In this document: piece after piece, positions 1 to 11,441 of the stretch
Position numbering within the stretch: the stretch's first letter is position 1
Layout: each line of letters starts with the position of its first letter
From: Phaeodactylum tricornutum CCAP 1055/1
Taxonomy: Eukaryota > Bacillariophyta > Bacillariophyceae > Surirellales > Neidiaceae
Reading direction: 5' to 3'
Assembly (NCBI RefSeq): GCF_000150955.2
Contig: NC_011669.1
Location: 2,362,993-2,426,992 of the forward strand
Length of the DNA: 64,000 bases
Notes under the pieces: generated by a model
Seen by the model: the letters and a program-made list of their open reading frames with translations, nothing else
The model's database searches: none
What the model was told of the DNA's origin: nothing
Position numbers and translations under genes: made by a program

Positions 1-3000
1 TTCGACGGCAGGGCCGTTGGGTCTTTTCGTTTACAGTCCTTCATGGGATTCGGATACCTTTGTGGGTATAGCTCAACCCGGAGAGTGGCAATGTGTGCCG
101 GTACTCTTCGCCACTGCAGTTTACCTCCGACTAGCGCGTGTCAGACGAAGCCATGAGACTGTCTCTCTAGAGGACACCACAATGACTGGTCGTATGATGA
201 TACTTCCGTCGAGCTATACTGCATCACGGTTTGTACGGACTTTCATGCATCTCGAAGATGTATCTAGGACGACTTTGCACTTCATGCTAGAGATCAAATG
301 TGAGCGTGGAATGGTTGACATAATTGTGGAGCCCGTTGTGCGTATCGTGAACCTACTCCCTTGTCAGCTCGAATGCCAACTGGGAGAAGTAATTACCTCC
401 GGGGACCGTCGGCCGCATGATTCGCGACCAGCGGTTGGAGGGGACGAAATCAAAATTGCGAAGACGGAGACATTGAGCATACGAACCGGCGAAGAAAAAG
501 CTTGTACGGCCGTTAGTCCTTGGCTGAATCCTCACATTTCACTTCGTCTACCGGGATATCGATGGTCTTCTTGGTTCCGCATCGTGAACCGGAAGGCAAA
601 CTCGACTACATGGCGTCCATCTGCATTAGAGGAGGATTGTCAGTTTCTTTCCAAAAAGGAAGGCGATTTTCCGGACGAGTTCAAATGGGTTGTCAAATTT
701 GAGAGGATGGGGCAATCAGGGGACCCATTGCTTGTTGTTCTCAGCATTGAATGTGCACACACTCCAATTCTTCGTGTCTACGCTCAGTATTTGGTGGTCG
801 ACAAGACTGGCTTTGGCTGTCGCTTTACGGATGCTTTCGTGGACTTACTCGGGTCAGCGCCCAACGCCGAAGTTTCTCGACGTTCTCATATCTTACCCCA
901 CGATGCTAATAATCCGGATATGAAAGGTGATATGACGACTCCTGGTCATCAATGGTCAATTGGAATGAGTGGTATGACTATGTACTTTTCTAGACGCGAA
1001 AAGCTTGCTCTTGCGATTGAGACGGGCGCCGGTAACGGCAAACGCTTCAGAAAATCTCAGACTGTCCGTTCGAAATGGGTGTCCCCTATGGACGTTTCGA
1101 ACGTCATGCCGAAAACAGCGTTTTCCGTTGATGAACTGAATGGAATCAAACGCTTTGAACTTGCAATTAATGTGACAATTTGTCCCGGGGCCTTTGGTCG
1201 GACAAAGCTTATTTCTCTTTTACCCCGGTACCAAATTGTGAATCTCCTTCATCGAGAGCTCGTTTTTGCACAGGATGGATGTTTAGGGGCGGAAACATTA
1301 ATACCATCGCAATCATCGGTTCCTTTTCACTGGGAACAGGGAATATTGGAACCGAAGGTGCGATTGGGGGCTCCTTCGATTCAAGAACGCGACAGCCGCG
1401 CTTTTGGAAAATGCTGGACAAATGGAAAGTTACGGTTGGACAGAGTTGGGATTACTGCGATGCGCTTGCCTACCGACAATACTTTATCGAGGTCACCGAT
1501 GGTTATTCAAGCGGAGGTTCGACTAGCGACCAAAGACCAATCGTCGGCTGTCGTGGTGGTCATCTGGTCGGCAAATGAAAAGTCCAATCCGCTTTATTTG
1601 CTACGAAATACTTCACTTTATACAATTCTGTGTCGACAGCCTCTTCAAAAGGACGAGGAAGAAAAAGTCGGATCTAATGGCCATCCATTCATGGTGGATG
1701 GCTGTTCGCCTAGTGCGTTGGTTCACGACAGCTTTGAATGTGGGGCTGAAATTGGACCCATGATCAGAAATTTCTTGGGAGTGGAGAAGATACAGGATTT
1801 TGTGTGGGTATTGAGTCCAGGCGACGTCGTGTGCTTTGGTTTTGACGATCCAGAAAAGCCTCAAATACTGGAGTGGACATACGTTGGGAGGGGCCTACCT
1901 AGCTTTCATGAAGAATGTAGGAAAGCACAGATGGAAGTAAATGCAATGGGATCAAGTAGTATTCTTGCAGTTGCTGGCGGTGGCAGAATTGTGTGTCAAA
2001 TTGGAGCGGAACATTCAACAAAAGTTATTGAGTTCATGACCTACGGAAATTCCTCTGTTTTGGAAAATTTGGACGAATGTCTCAATCTGAGTACCTTGCT
2101 AAACGATGACCTCAAGTCTCCAATCAATATCAGTTCAGATATCACGCAACGCGAAAGCCCAATTCAGATCGTAGACGAAGACGATGCTGTAGCCTTTAGC
2201 ATTCGGGTAGATGTTCCGAGTTAAGGAATTAGCGTGATCGACAATGTACACCCGAAGCGGCACGGGAGAGAAATCCTTCTAGGAAACTTGGAAACGATAT
2301 GTTTCTCATTTTCACAAACCAGAGAGGGGTATCACGAGATAGAGGCTCACTTGATGTCGATGCAAGTAGACAATCATGTAATGAAGTCTGTGCACCCCGT
2401 TCTCGTAAGTAGTGAAGACGTGACAAATTCCATTCGCTTCCCCTGTCAATTATCACTTATCCGATTCCAAAAAGGTGTTTTGCCCTCGAATTCACGAAAG
2501 CGAACCGCTTCTTCACGTGTCAGCTGTGAGGCGTTTGCAGCCTCTCAGCAATACTTTTGTTTTCCGGTACGCAGCTATTCGTCTTTTGGAAGTTGATATA
2601 TTCCTCGATCGAAGGTATGTCTACCTTTTTCTCTCACTACATGGCTACAACTGTTGCCTATTCTAACGCGTAAGCTTTCTCTAACAGAACAGCAGAGACA
2701 ATAGCAACTTTTGTTGAACCCCTGACTGCGCAAAAGGAGGAAACACAAGAGGCTCCTGCCTGGATTGATAAGATGACTACTTCTATGGCTAAAAAATTTG
2801 CCACTCCCGATCGGAGGGCTCCGCGTGATATCGAACAAATCATACAAAGTGCAAATTCTGGCCGAATTTACTTCGAGCAGCTCCATTTGCATCCAGTTAG
2901 ACTTGGATTGACTTTCAGTCAAGAGTGGATCGAACGGAACCCAGCCGTAGAATCTATGATGATGTTCCAATTTATTAGAGGGATGGTAAGGCGCAAGAAC

Positions 3001-4862
3001 TCCTTGTGTATGACCGGAATGCTATTATTTCTCTTACCTGTTTTTTCAGGCCTCGATCGCAGATGCACCGCTTACATTTACTTCATTTATGGCTGGTCAC
3101 GTATTTGAAGCCCCCCAAGCTCTTTTTCGTGTAGTTGCGACTCACTATTCATCGCAATTGACGAAACAAATTTTTGGCATCCTTGGTAGTCTCGCAATTC
3201 TTGGAGCCCCAGCCGATTTCATTACCAATGTGGGCACAGGTGTCCGAGATTTTTTCTATGAACCAATCAATGGAGCCGTCCATGGACCCCGGCAGTTCAT
3301 TGAAGGTTTGGAAGCCGGAACTCAAAGTCTTGCGAGAGGCGTGTTTGTTGGAGTTGTTCGAGGAGCTGCGAACGTAACAGAGGTCGTCAATGGTAATCTT
3401 GTTGGGTTAGCTGCCGACGACGACTTCATCGACGAACGAAAAGCTCACCAACGTATGCTGACAGATGCAATGAGCCGTGGTGGCCGCAAACGTACTTTCG
3501 GAGACTCGCTCTTCCTCGCCGGAGCGAGTATCGCTCGTGGCGTAAGGTCTGGGGCAATGGGAATCGTCGAACAGCCTCCAATATATGCCTCTAAACACGG
3601 ACCTGTCGGATTTTTGAAGGGTGTTGGAAAGGCTATGGTGGGTGCCATTGTCAAGCCGATGGTCGGAGTAGGAGATGGTGCTGTCCTCGTAATGAATCAC
3701 ATGTCTGATATGACTAGTGACAAGCACGTGCTTCCGATGTTTCCGAAGCGTCTACGCCGTGCACTTCCAAGCCGGTCAACAAAACAACCGAACCTCGTCA
3801 AGCTGCTACCCTACGACGAGAGAGCTGCCAAAGCGCAAAAAATTGTAACCGTAGGCGAAAGCGTCGACGATGTGTACATTGGTCACATAAACATTCCAAG
3901 CCATTTGATCATCGCTAGCGAACAGTGTTTATGGGCAATCGATCGCCGGTCGCGAGACCCATGGTGTGTAAACTGGGAAGAGATTAGCCACTTTGCCCCT
4001 ATGGACCGTGGTGTCCGCGTTGTAGTCTTTGGTCAGACGGGACTCAAGACGTACCTGTTTCAAACGGACAGCGGCTGCCAGGCCCAGTTTCTCGCACTTT
4101 TGACAATGCAGCTGAGGAAAATGGTATGACCATATGGCAGGAGACCGCCTGTGAACATATCTTGCACCATCGGTATCTAACTTGACTCTTTGCGTACTAC
4201 AGGGTAATTCTTCGGACCTTAACAGCTCGCTCTTGAATGCCGAGACCGAAAGCCTTTCGCGCCAACAAATTCCGGGCATGAAAGTCCGGCAACTGAACCA
4301 TGTCTTTGGAAGCTGTAACAACACTCAGTCTCGTTTAAGGGGGACAATCAAAGATGAGATCGATTTAGTTGAACAGTGCTTTGCGCGGGTCAACCCACTA
4401 GGCAGTGAATCATCCGCTTTCTTGAAAACATTGGACGAAATAGCGTGGGATTTGGTGAGTTCTTGGGGTCAAGTCTTTTCCGGACTAAGCTCCAGGCGTT
4501 GCCTCGTTGCAGGTGTCATAAATGGTACTCTACACGTGTTGCAGATCAAATCCTACAAACTTGTCGAGGGTGGAAGCCAGTGCTACTCTATTCCGACAAA
4601 GGAATTTGATTCCGAGCAAGGTCTTTTGTACCCTGGTGGTTGCGTTCTCTTTTGGGGATGGGGGGTGGTGCCCAACCTTTCTCAACCCGGTAGTGTTTTT
4701 ATGCGCATCGAGACGAACGGCTTTTCGTGCGATTTGGCGGATCAAAAGATCCGAGAAAGGTACGCTGAAGCTACGCCTGGCTATCGAGTAGGCTTTTTGG
4801 AAAAGAGCTACGACGAAAGCGGATGGTGGGCTAAGTATTGGCTGCTGGTTCGAGAAACCTAG
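1..4862 (+). CDS. VPS13: VPS13 family lipid-transfer protein, C-terminal part (5' end outside window)
   Basis: VPS13 proteins are long bridge-like lipid-transfer proteins at organelle contact sites. Only the C-terminal part is here. The frame is open to base 1. Introns by eye: 2405-2474, 2615-2687, 2986-3049 and 4124-4202, each restoring the VPS13-like frame. The first 735 residues resemble the beta-rich adaptor-binding (SHR-BD) region. Exon 5 (3050-4123) holds the C-terminal helical region, including GVRDFFYEP and a Gly/Ala-rich repeat-like stretch as in ATG2_C-like segments, then a PH-like end (SHLIIASEQCLWAIDRR, about 3895-3955). Odd point: an in-frame TAA at 2222-2224 interrupts otherwise continuous homology (VDVPS, stop, GISVIDN), with the same frame on both sides. 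No plausible intron removes it while keeping frame. The family assignment is firm. Whether this copy makes a full-length protein is open. Confidence 0.85.
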
Positions 4863-4962
4863 ACGAGAAATCGGGGATGTGCTGGAAGTGAGTCGTAGCT
4901 CTTTTTCACTAAATGTCTACATAGTTTCTTGTTTGCCCTGCCTTTAATGTTACGATTCGACG

Positions 4963-6381
4963 CTATGTAGATCTTGCGCTGGCTTGAGTCGTATTGCCGT
5001 TGAGGTTGCGATTGCTCAAACTTGTTTTGTGAACGTATCGATCAAATAGCTCAGGCATGCGTTTTATATCCCAGCCTGTGCGCTCCCGTTTGAGAATATG
5101 CAAAAGCCACTGGTTGTAAATATCCATCTTTCCCGGATAACAATTGTGCAGGCAGTCGCCAGTGTGTGATCGATGATCGTCAGGTCGCAGCACATTGATG
5201 GCGTATCCGTCCAGTGCTGTGTACTTAAAGTTGTCTACCTTGTCCAGCAGCGAAAGAACAAGGCGATTTTGCCTCTGAAAATCGTACCAGTGATAGTTGA
5301 TAGTATGATTGTCGTAGTTGCGACGGTCAGAAATGAGACTTTCCATGACATCGCGATCATTAATCGGGGTTGTAAAGTTTAGTGCTGCACATTGTGGATG
5401 CCCTGGCACAGAAGTCCGCCAAATTAAGAGACAAGGCAATTCAAGCTGCTTACATTTGGCCTGCCAAGCTTGGATAGCTAGAATGCTCAGTTGCATACCT
5501 TCGACCAACTCAGCATCGTCGACGAAGTGTGCACCGCGATTGAGTACTATAATTTGGGGGAAATCCTGATGAATAGAATCCCCCACGTGTCGCAAGTACG
5601 GGTCGTTTCGGAAAACGATACGAGTCTTCTGACGACATGCCATTTGGACGTGGTTTTTGTTCCGGCTTTTGCTCCAGTGTTGGTGCCTTTGCCGGACAGA
5701 TTGGCCAAGCAGTTGCAGTAAAGACGAATATTGCTCCCACGACAAAGAATCGCCAATAATCGAAATCGTCCCACGTGGAACCAGATCACAGAACTCAGTT
5801 TGATTCCATTGTGTCCACGAGCATTCGGAGGAATAAGGCTGCCATTCCCAAGACGGAAACGGGGACTGTTCGTAGTATGAATCCGGATAGCAACGCAAGT
5901 GACGGTGCGAAGAAATGTAGGGAGGGTTTTCGGCCCATGTTTGCAACCATCGACCATTTACAACTTCCTTATCAGAACACGCAGGAGTAGAAGATTTCTC
6001 TTTTATCTGCAGTAATTTCTCGCCGGTAGCGACGGCGATGCTTGTCCGGGTCTCAGGCGACGATTCCTCGGGCGCTGTCCGTAGCGCGGTGTCGTCTCTC
6101 CTATCCGCATCCTTGGACACAGATTTAATGAATGATGTAGATAGTTGTTGATTGATGGAACTCTGGGTGCTGACATTGTGATGGTGCGCCGGGGTCGAAC
6201 CAAGCCAACCTTCCGGTTCCCCAGCAGTCTTCGCAATCCGTTGGTATTCATCGGTTATACCAAAGGACGTTATCCAGTGCGCATTTAAGCAAAAGTCGAA
6301 GACTAGCAGTGTGGTTATCACTGCGTATGTGTGGAAAAGAAGTTTGCGTTTGGTTGTGGGAGGCAGCGACGGTCTTCTCAT
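4963..6381 (-). CDS. PC-esterase / trichome-birefringence-like (TBL) family type II membrane protein
   Basis: The family acts on polysaccharides or glycans as O-acetyltransferases or esterases in the Golgi or secretory path. The chosen ATG (6381) precedes a short basic stretch and a hydrophobic anchor (about residues 13-30), as in Golgi type II proteins. A Ser/Thr-rich stem follows. The catalytic domain carries the block-I serine motif IIGDSLSWEQ near residue 210 and the C-terminal DCLHNCYPG motif, which corresponds to the Asp-x-x-His of TBL/PMR5 proteins (DCSHWCLPG in plants). A Cys-rich segment (SECSWTQWNQTEFCDL) precedes the Ser motif, as in TBL proteins. The open frame runs further upstream without a convincing Met, so the start rests on the membrane anchor. 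Substrate unknown. Confidence 0.75.
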   Translation of the reverse strand: MRRPSLPPTTKRKLLFHTYAVITTLLVFDFCLNAHWITSFGITDEYQRIAKTAGEPEGWLGSTPAHHHNVSTQSSINQQLSTSFIKSVSKDADRRDDTALRTAPEESSPETRTSIAVATGEKLLQIKEKSSTPACSDKEVVNGRWLQTWAENPPYISSHRHLRCYPDSYYEQSPFPSWEWQPYSSECSWTQWNQTEFCDLVPRGTISIIGDSLSWEQYSSLLQLLGQSVRQRHQHWSKSRNKNHVQMACRQKTRIVFRNDPYLRHVGDSIHQDFPQIIVLNRGAHFVDDAELVEGMQLSILAIQAWQAKCKQLELPCLLIWRTSVPGHPQCAALNFTTPINDRDVMESLISDRRNYDNHTINYHWYDFQRQNRLVLSLLDKVDNFKYTALDGYAINVLRPDDHRSHTGDCLHNCYPGKMDIYNQWLLHILKRERTGWDIKRMPELFDRYVHKTSLSNRNLNGNTTQASARST

Positions 6382-7101
6382 AGTTCCCGTGGCTTTCACA
6401 TCGCAAAGGTTGTGAATCGTCGTCGAGATCAACGGCAAACGTCGTTTTTCGTTCCGTTTTCTTGGCCATGAGAGACAGAAAAAATTAGCGATGGGCAAAA
6501 TTTCAAATTTAGAAATCGCGGCTTCCGATTGTCGTAGAGGTGTTCCGTTTCTATATAAATCCTGACCTTTCTGTCTTGAGAGCACCAAAAAATAACGATC
6601 AACGACATAGGAAGCACGTATAAAGCACCCCAACCAAACCTATTTCGAAAACTCTCGACAATGAGTAGTCTTAGGCATTTACCTAGATAGAAATGTAATG
6701 CAAGACATGCGGTATCCGGCTGTTCTTACTGAAAGTGATTCACATCTTTGGCCTTGCGTAAAGTTACGCTTGTAGAAAACTTTCTCGTTAGCAAGTGGAA
6801 GGGTTTTCATGGGCAAACTTTGCTACAGCGCCTTCTGACTTTCCTTGTGCTCATTTTGGGCTGGCTCGCTTTGCGTGCTTCATTTTTGTGGCACTGATGA
6901 TGTACTCCGCTGTTTCATTGGATATTAACGTCGCACACGATGTCCATGAAATTACCCAATAGATTCGTCTGTACTCCTATCAGCTACCATCCATTATTTG
7001 AAATCCGAGTTGACAGCGAGTATTCTCCTCTCCGAGTAAATCCGATGCCAGTGTTGGGCGAAAGAGAATCTCGTGACCACACATAGTGTCGACAATTGAC
7101 C
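6382..7101. promoter_or_regulatory. Divergent intergenic region between the TBL-like and carbamoyltransferase genes
   Basis: About 720 bases between two divergent starts, so it should contain both promoters. I see no gene, RNA or repeat in it. Open frames here are only extensions of the flanking genes. Confidence 0.5.
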
Positions 7102-9861
7102 ATGAGGAGGCTCTGCCTGTTTGACGCTACAACAAAATCCACGTCAGAAAAGTTGGTGTTCGTGCTACTCGTATTCCAGATACTTTCGCCTGGGTTTGCG
7201 TGGATTGCGTCGGATTCACGATTACCTAACAGTAAATTAACCTGGAGGGATTCTCATTCAACAACCCCAGCAAGAACAAGTCACCTGGCCTCGACTCCTT
7301 TCGAAGCCGATCTATACGACAATCCATTCAATGAAAACACCAATAAACCGTCAACGGCCGTTCCTAAGGACACAAAACTGGTACTCGGTGTGAACAAATA
7401 CAGTCACGACACCACTATTTGTGCCGCAGATGCTTCATCGGGACAAGTGCTCTTTGCCGTTGCCAAGGAGCGGCTGTCTCGCAAGAAACACGATGCCGGA
7501 AATGTGGCGACTGCGGTCGAAGCTTGTCTTGAAGCACTTGATTTGGATCTGGATAGTATTGAACATGTCGTCGTCAACAATCATCACCATCGCGTACTGC
7601 CCAGGGAAGTAAACGTACGACACATGGAGTGGGAATGCGGCTTGTCCATCAACGGTGGGGTCGAGGACGGCTACGACGATCCCGAAAATCTTTTGCCTGA
7701 CGCCAGGCATCACGAACTTTCCCATCATCTTGCGCACGCCTACAGTACGGCAGCACAGGCCCCCTTTGACAAGGGTCTCTGTGTGGTGATGGACGGCATG
7801 GGAGAACCGCTCCGGACCATGCTCCGTGCGCAAGAAACAAAAGATGAGACCTACACGAGCGACTTTTCCTTTGGGTTCGACACATTTCAGTGCGTACCCA
7901 GTAATGTGATTGAACAATCCCAACTTTCTTATTTCGACTGGCGCGAAGCGGAGTCCGTGTACGTGTTTGAAAAGAAAGAGCGAACCATCGACCTCCGACC
8001 GGTCTGGAAACGGTTTACCCCTGAACATTCACCTCCGTCCTTGTACAATCACGGTTTTGAAAATATGGATTCTGTGGGTGCCCTCTATTCACGAGCAAGT
8101 AGCCATATCTTTGGAGACTGGAATGCGTGTGGGAAGGTCATGGGACTCGCACCCTGGGCTCTGCATGAGTGGACCGACAGTCGAGGTGCCAAACTTGCTC
8201 CAGTCGTCCACAACTCTCCCATTTTACAAGGAAAGCTGTACGAAGACGACGGTCTCCACATCGACCGCAATCTTTTAGAAGGCCAACCGCTCATTTCTCG
8301 AAATGATCCGGATATTTTCAATGACGACGGCACGCGACGAAAGCGCTACGACTTTGACGACAATGCCGATAAGGAGACATTGCTAGATGTTGATGAAAAC
8401 GATGAATATGGCGAAAACCGTGAGGAAACCACCAAAGTTGAAGAACGGATACCCATACGAGTCGCCCTCGACGCGATTGCCTTAGCGAGTCGTATGCAGA
8501 TCGATTTGGAAACAGTTGTAATGGACTTCGTTGCACACATGAAGGCTCAAACGGGAGAAACAAATTTGTGTTTGGCCGGAGGAGTTGCTCTCAACTCAGT
8601 CTTGAATGGACGACTGGCTCGGGAATTGGGCTTTGCACAGACTTTTATTTCGCCGTATCCTGGCGATGACGGTATTGCAGTTGGATGCTGCGCCTTTGGC
8701 CTCTTTGGCAACGACCGCTTGGACCAAATCGCCTCCACGAAAGCTAGAAGCGGTCCGGCCCGGCCCGCCGTTTGGTCTCAGCCTCTGTCGCCGTATCTCG
8801 GTCCCGATGCAAGCGAAGCAGCCATAAAAGCCGCTATTGAGACCGCTGCTCCTTGGCTGGAAGTGGAATCGATCCGCAACGTGGATCAAAGACTTCAAAA
8901 GATGGCCGAAGAAGTCGAGTCTGGTGGCGTGGTGGCCTGGTACCACTCTCGATCGGAACTTGGACCTCGTGCCTTGGGACACCGCAGTATCCTAGCAGAC
9001 CCCCGTAAAAAAGGATTGGTCCGCTTCGTTAACGAAAAAGTCAAGAGCCGTGAAAGTTTTCGACCGTTTGCTCCTAGCGTCTTGGCCGAAGAAGCGTCCA
9101 ACTGGTTTGACCTTGGTCCATCCGTACTACCGGACGATCAGAACGTGAGCCCATTTATGAGCATGACAGCTATTGTACACGAAAGCAAGAGAGCGAGAAT
9201 CCCCGCAGTGACGCATGTAGACGGCTCCTCGCGGCTACAGACGGTGACGAGCACTGCCGAACCACTGTACCATTTGTTCATTTCCAAGTTCTTTGCGTTG
9301 ACGGGCATACCCATGATCCTCAACACATCCTTCAATACGCTCCCGAGTGAGCCTATTGTGGAATCCCCCCGCGACGCTATTCGTAGCTTTCTGTATTCCA
9401 TGGGCGCCATCGAAATGCTCGTGATGGGAGACTACGTCATCAAGCGCAAACCGCCCAATCTCCGGAAACTGCTCGGCGAAGTCAGCAAGTCGGGAGAGAT
9501 GCAAGTCGAGCCAGGTTGTCCCATTCGGGCGGGACCCGCGACTTTCGAATCGTCGTTTGCGTTGGAAGCCGGAGTACAGGCGGAGGAAGAGATCGAAACC
9601 GTCACGAGAGTCCGCATGCCGGACCGGCCCACGTTTAGCGAGAAAAAGGCGTGGTTTCCACTTTTGGACGACTTGGAAGGTGAACTGCTGAGTGTCTGTG
9701 ACGGTACGAACACTATGAACGATATCATGGTGCAGTATACGCCGCTGCCGGAGGGCCAAGACAAGATAGGTAAAGAGGACGTGGAGGAAGCGCAGACGCT
9801 GTTGCAGAATATTGTGTACCGACTGGTTCGGCTGTACGAACACACTTTGATCAGTTGGTAG
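7102..9861 (+). CDS. NodU/CmcH-type carbamoyltransferase with plastid-type presequence
   Basis: Family members transfer a carbamoyl group from carbamoyl phosphate to a hydroxyl, via carbamoyl-adenylate. Most known ones are bacterial enzymes of nodulation-factor and antibiotic synthesis. The 919-residue protein begins with a signal peptide ending SPG/FAW. A Phe just after the predicted cut, then a Ser/Thr/Arg-rich stretch, matches the heterokont plastid presequence. The Kae1-like N-terminal domain starts near residue 91 (VLGVNKYSHDTT), with the metal motif HHLAHAY near 206 and MDGMGEP near 230. It continues through LAGGVALNS and YPGDDGIAVGC. The C-terminal carbamoyltransferase domain has SRSELGPRALGHRSILADPR near 615 and RESFRPFAPSVL. 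An acidic insert lies around residues 430-450. The tail (about 850-907) resembles a PqqD-like fold (LLDDLEGELLSVCDGTNT), which is weaker evidence. Single exon. Substrate unknown. Confidence 0.88.
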   Translation: MRRLCLFDATTKSTSEKLVFVLLVFQILSPGFAWIASDSRLPNSKLTWRDSHSTTPARTSHLASTPFEADLYDNPFNENTNKPSTAVPKDTKLVLGVNKYSHDTTICAADASSGQVLFAVAKERLSRKKHDAGNVATAVEACLEALDLDLDSIEHVVVNNHHHRVLPREVNVRHMEWECGLSINGGVEDGYDDPENLLPDARHHELSHHLAHAYSTAAQAPFDKGLCVVMDGMGEPLRTMLRAQETKDETYTSDFSFGFDTFQCVPSNVIEQSQLSYFDWREAESVYVFEKKERTIDLRPVWKRFTPEHSPPSLYNHGFENMDSVGALYSRASSHIFGDWNACGKVMGLAPWALHEWTDSRGAKLAPVVHNSPILQGKLYEDDGLHIDRNLLEGQPLISRNDPDIFNDDGTRRKRYDFDDNADKETLLDVDENDEYGENREETTKVEERIPIRVALDAIALASRMQIDLETVVMDFVAHMKAQTGETNLCLAGGVALNSVLNGRLARELGFAQTFISPYPGDDGIAVGCCAFGLFGNDRLDQIASTKARSGPARPAVWSQPLSPYLGPDASEAAIKAAIETAAPWLEVESIRNVDQRLQKMAEEVESGGVVAWYHSRSELGPRALGHRSILADPRKKGLVRFVNEKVKSRESFRPFAPSVLAEEASNWFDLGPSVLPDDQNVSPFMSMTAIVHESKRARIPAVTHVDGSSRLQTVTSTAEPLYHLFISKFFALTGIPMILNTSFNTLPSEPIVESPRDAIRSFLYSMGAIEMLVMGDYVIKRKPPNLRKLLGEVSKSGEMQVEPGCPIRAGPATFESSFALEAGVQAEEEIETVTRVRMPDRPTFSEKKAWFPLLDDLEGELLSVCDGTNTMNDIMVQYTPLPEGQDKIGKEDVEEAQTLLQNIVYRLVRLYEHTLISW

Positions 9862-10021
9862 GCTAGGAGGAAGACGTTTGTCCTGCAACAGTCCCCTTTG
9901 CAATACTAATGTTAGAAACATATGTTGGAGGCCCGATCCTGGATTTACCCAACGGAACTTTAAAGGGTTGATTTTCGTACGGGTGTCGACGGAATAGATC
10001 CCTCCGGCAAGCGTTTTGTAA

Positions 10022-10822
10022 TCATCCCATGGCGTGTTCCTTAGCGGGGGGAGGGATTGGATCGGATACGTAGAGTCGTTGTAGATTGGACCACGGCGGG
10101 GGTAGCGTGTAGGTCGTGCCGTCCACAAGGACCGTCGCGGGCGGGCCTCGGTCATCCGCGGCGAATTCCACCTTCCAGACGTCGCAATTGGCGAATTTAA
10201 AGTCGAGTCCTAGCATGTGCTTAAAGTACTGCGAGTGTCCGACGACGGCGACGGAAGTTTCTGGTTGCGCGCGTAGGTAATCCTGAAAGGCTTGTACGCG
10301 TGCGGTGAGGGCACCCGCGTTGCCCGGGACCCACTCGGACGGCGTTTTCTCCGCAAGCAGGTCGACCTGGGCGACGCGAGGCAAGTCCGGGATGGCCTCG
10401 TCGTGGTGCTGGTCGGTGGTTGCCTTCAACGGCGCTACGCAACCGAGCAATCCCAGACATGTTTGTCGGGCCCGTTCGAGTGGTGAATGTAGGACGAGTT
10501 GTATGTCGGAGAGTTTGACAAAGTCGGCTTGTTTCAGCTGTTGTGCCATGGTGGCAATCTGCGCTTTGCCCAGGTACGATACGGGAGAATCGATCTGTGC
10601 CGCAACGTTGACGAGTTCCAACGAGGCGCCGACGTCGAGTCGCGAGGGAAAGGAGAAGGAACGGAGCGACGTGAAGACGTTCTTGACCGAGCCGATGCGG
10701 CGGTTTTCTTCGGATTCGGCGTGACGAATCAAGTACACAGTCTTGGGGAGACCCGGCGGCGGCGTGACGGTAGCGTCCTTATTATTGTTGTTGTGGTTGT
10801 CGGCGGGAGCGGATGCCGGCAT
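10022..10822 (-). CDS. Histidine phosphatase (phosphoglycerate-mutase-like) family protein
   Basis: Two-histidine phosphatases form a phosphohistidine during hydrolysis or transfer. The RHG core is present as YLIRHAESEENRR just after the start. SPLERARQT supplies the conserved Glu/Arg region, and VAVVGHSQYFKHML holds the second catalytic His. This matches SixA/PGAM-like phosphatases rather than glycolytic PGAM. I chose the ATG at 10822 (266 residues) because it lies close to the catalytic core. The frame stays open upstream for some 40 codons without an ATG, so an upstream exon with a targeting sequence is possible. The N-terminus has an Asn-rich run. The gene is convergent with the carbamoyltransferase gene, 160 bases away. 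Substrate unknown. Confidence 0.8.
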   Translation of the reverse strand: MPASAPADNHNNNNKDATVTPPPGLPKTVYLIRHAESEENRRIGSVKNVFTSLRSFSFPSRLDVGASLELVNVAAQIDSPVSYLGKAQIATMAQQLKQADFVKLSDIQLVLHSPLERARQTCLGLLGCVAPLKATTDQHHDEAIPDLPRVAQVDLLAEKTPSEWVPGNAGALTARVQAFQDYLRAQPETSVAVVGHSQYFKHMLGLDFKFANCDVWKVEFAADDRGPPATVLVDGTTYTLPPPWSNLQRLYVSDPIPPPAKEHAMG

Positions 10823-11441
10823 GACGGAAGTCGATTGTTTCCGTACCGCAAGGGAAGGAGCGACGGCAACAAGGTTCGGCGCGACGAGACTGTTGTTGAT
10901 GTTGTTGACAAGCAGTTTTAGTAAAACATTCACTATTCTCTGGCACGGACCCGAGCGTTTTGTTCGTCAATTTGTTGCAAGAATGACAATGACAGAGAAT
11001 AATTGCCGAAAGTTGGAACGATTCCTACCGTTGGCGTCGAGTGCCATGCGGTAACGAACACAAGGACGGTTCTAGCTAGCTACCTAGTTAACTAACTAGT
11101 TAACTGTAGAGGACCAGCAATCCTCGTCAAGAATCACCAAGACGTGCGCGTGTGCGCAACGAGCGAAATCGTCCGGTTTGTCGGCAAGGTTACCGTTAGA
11201 TCGCCTTCTTTTACTTACAGTTACTGTGTAAACATCGTTTGTCGCTCCGACATCTTCTATTTTAGGTAGACACAGTGATACCGACCCTACTACTCCGGGC
11301 GAGACCCTCGTCGACTGTGTAAACTTGACTCTGTGAACCCTAACCCTGACAACATCGACAAACGCCGAGTGTCCGACCCCCTTTCCATCAACTGGACGAT
11401 TCCTTCGTTTCCCCCTCACAAAACGCGATCACCTTTCCGCC
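10823..11441. promoter_or_regulatory. Divergent intergenic region upstream of the phosphatase and first QSOX-like gene
   Basis: About 620 bases, partly GT-rich, between divergent starts. It has one TTACTGT heptamer (11221) and one isolated CCCTAACCCT-like stretch near 11337 that is too short to be telomeric. No gene seen. Confidence 0.4.

Noticed and set aside
11330-11350. CCCTAACCCT-like stretch suggestive of a telomere
   Set aside because: Too short, with no tandem continuation; a second such stretch near 41498 is a different short repeat.
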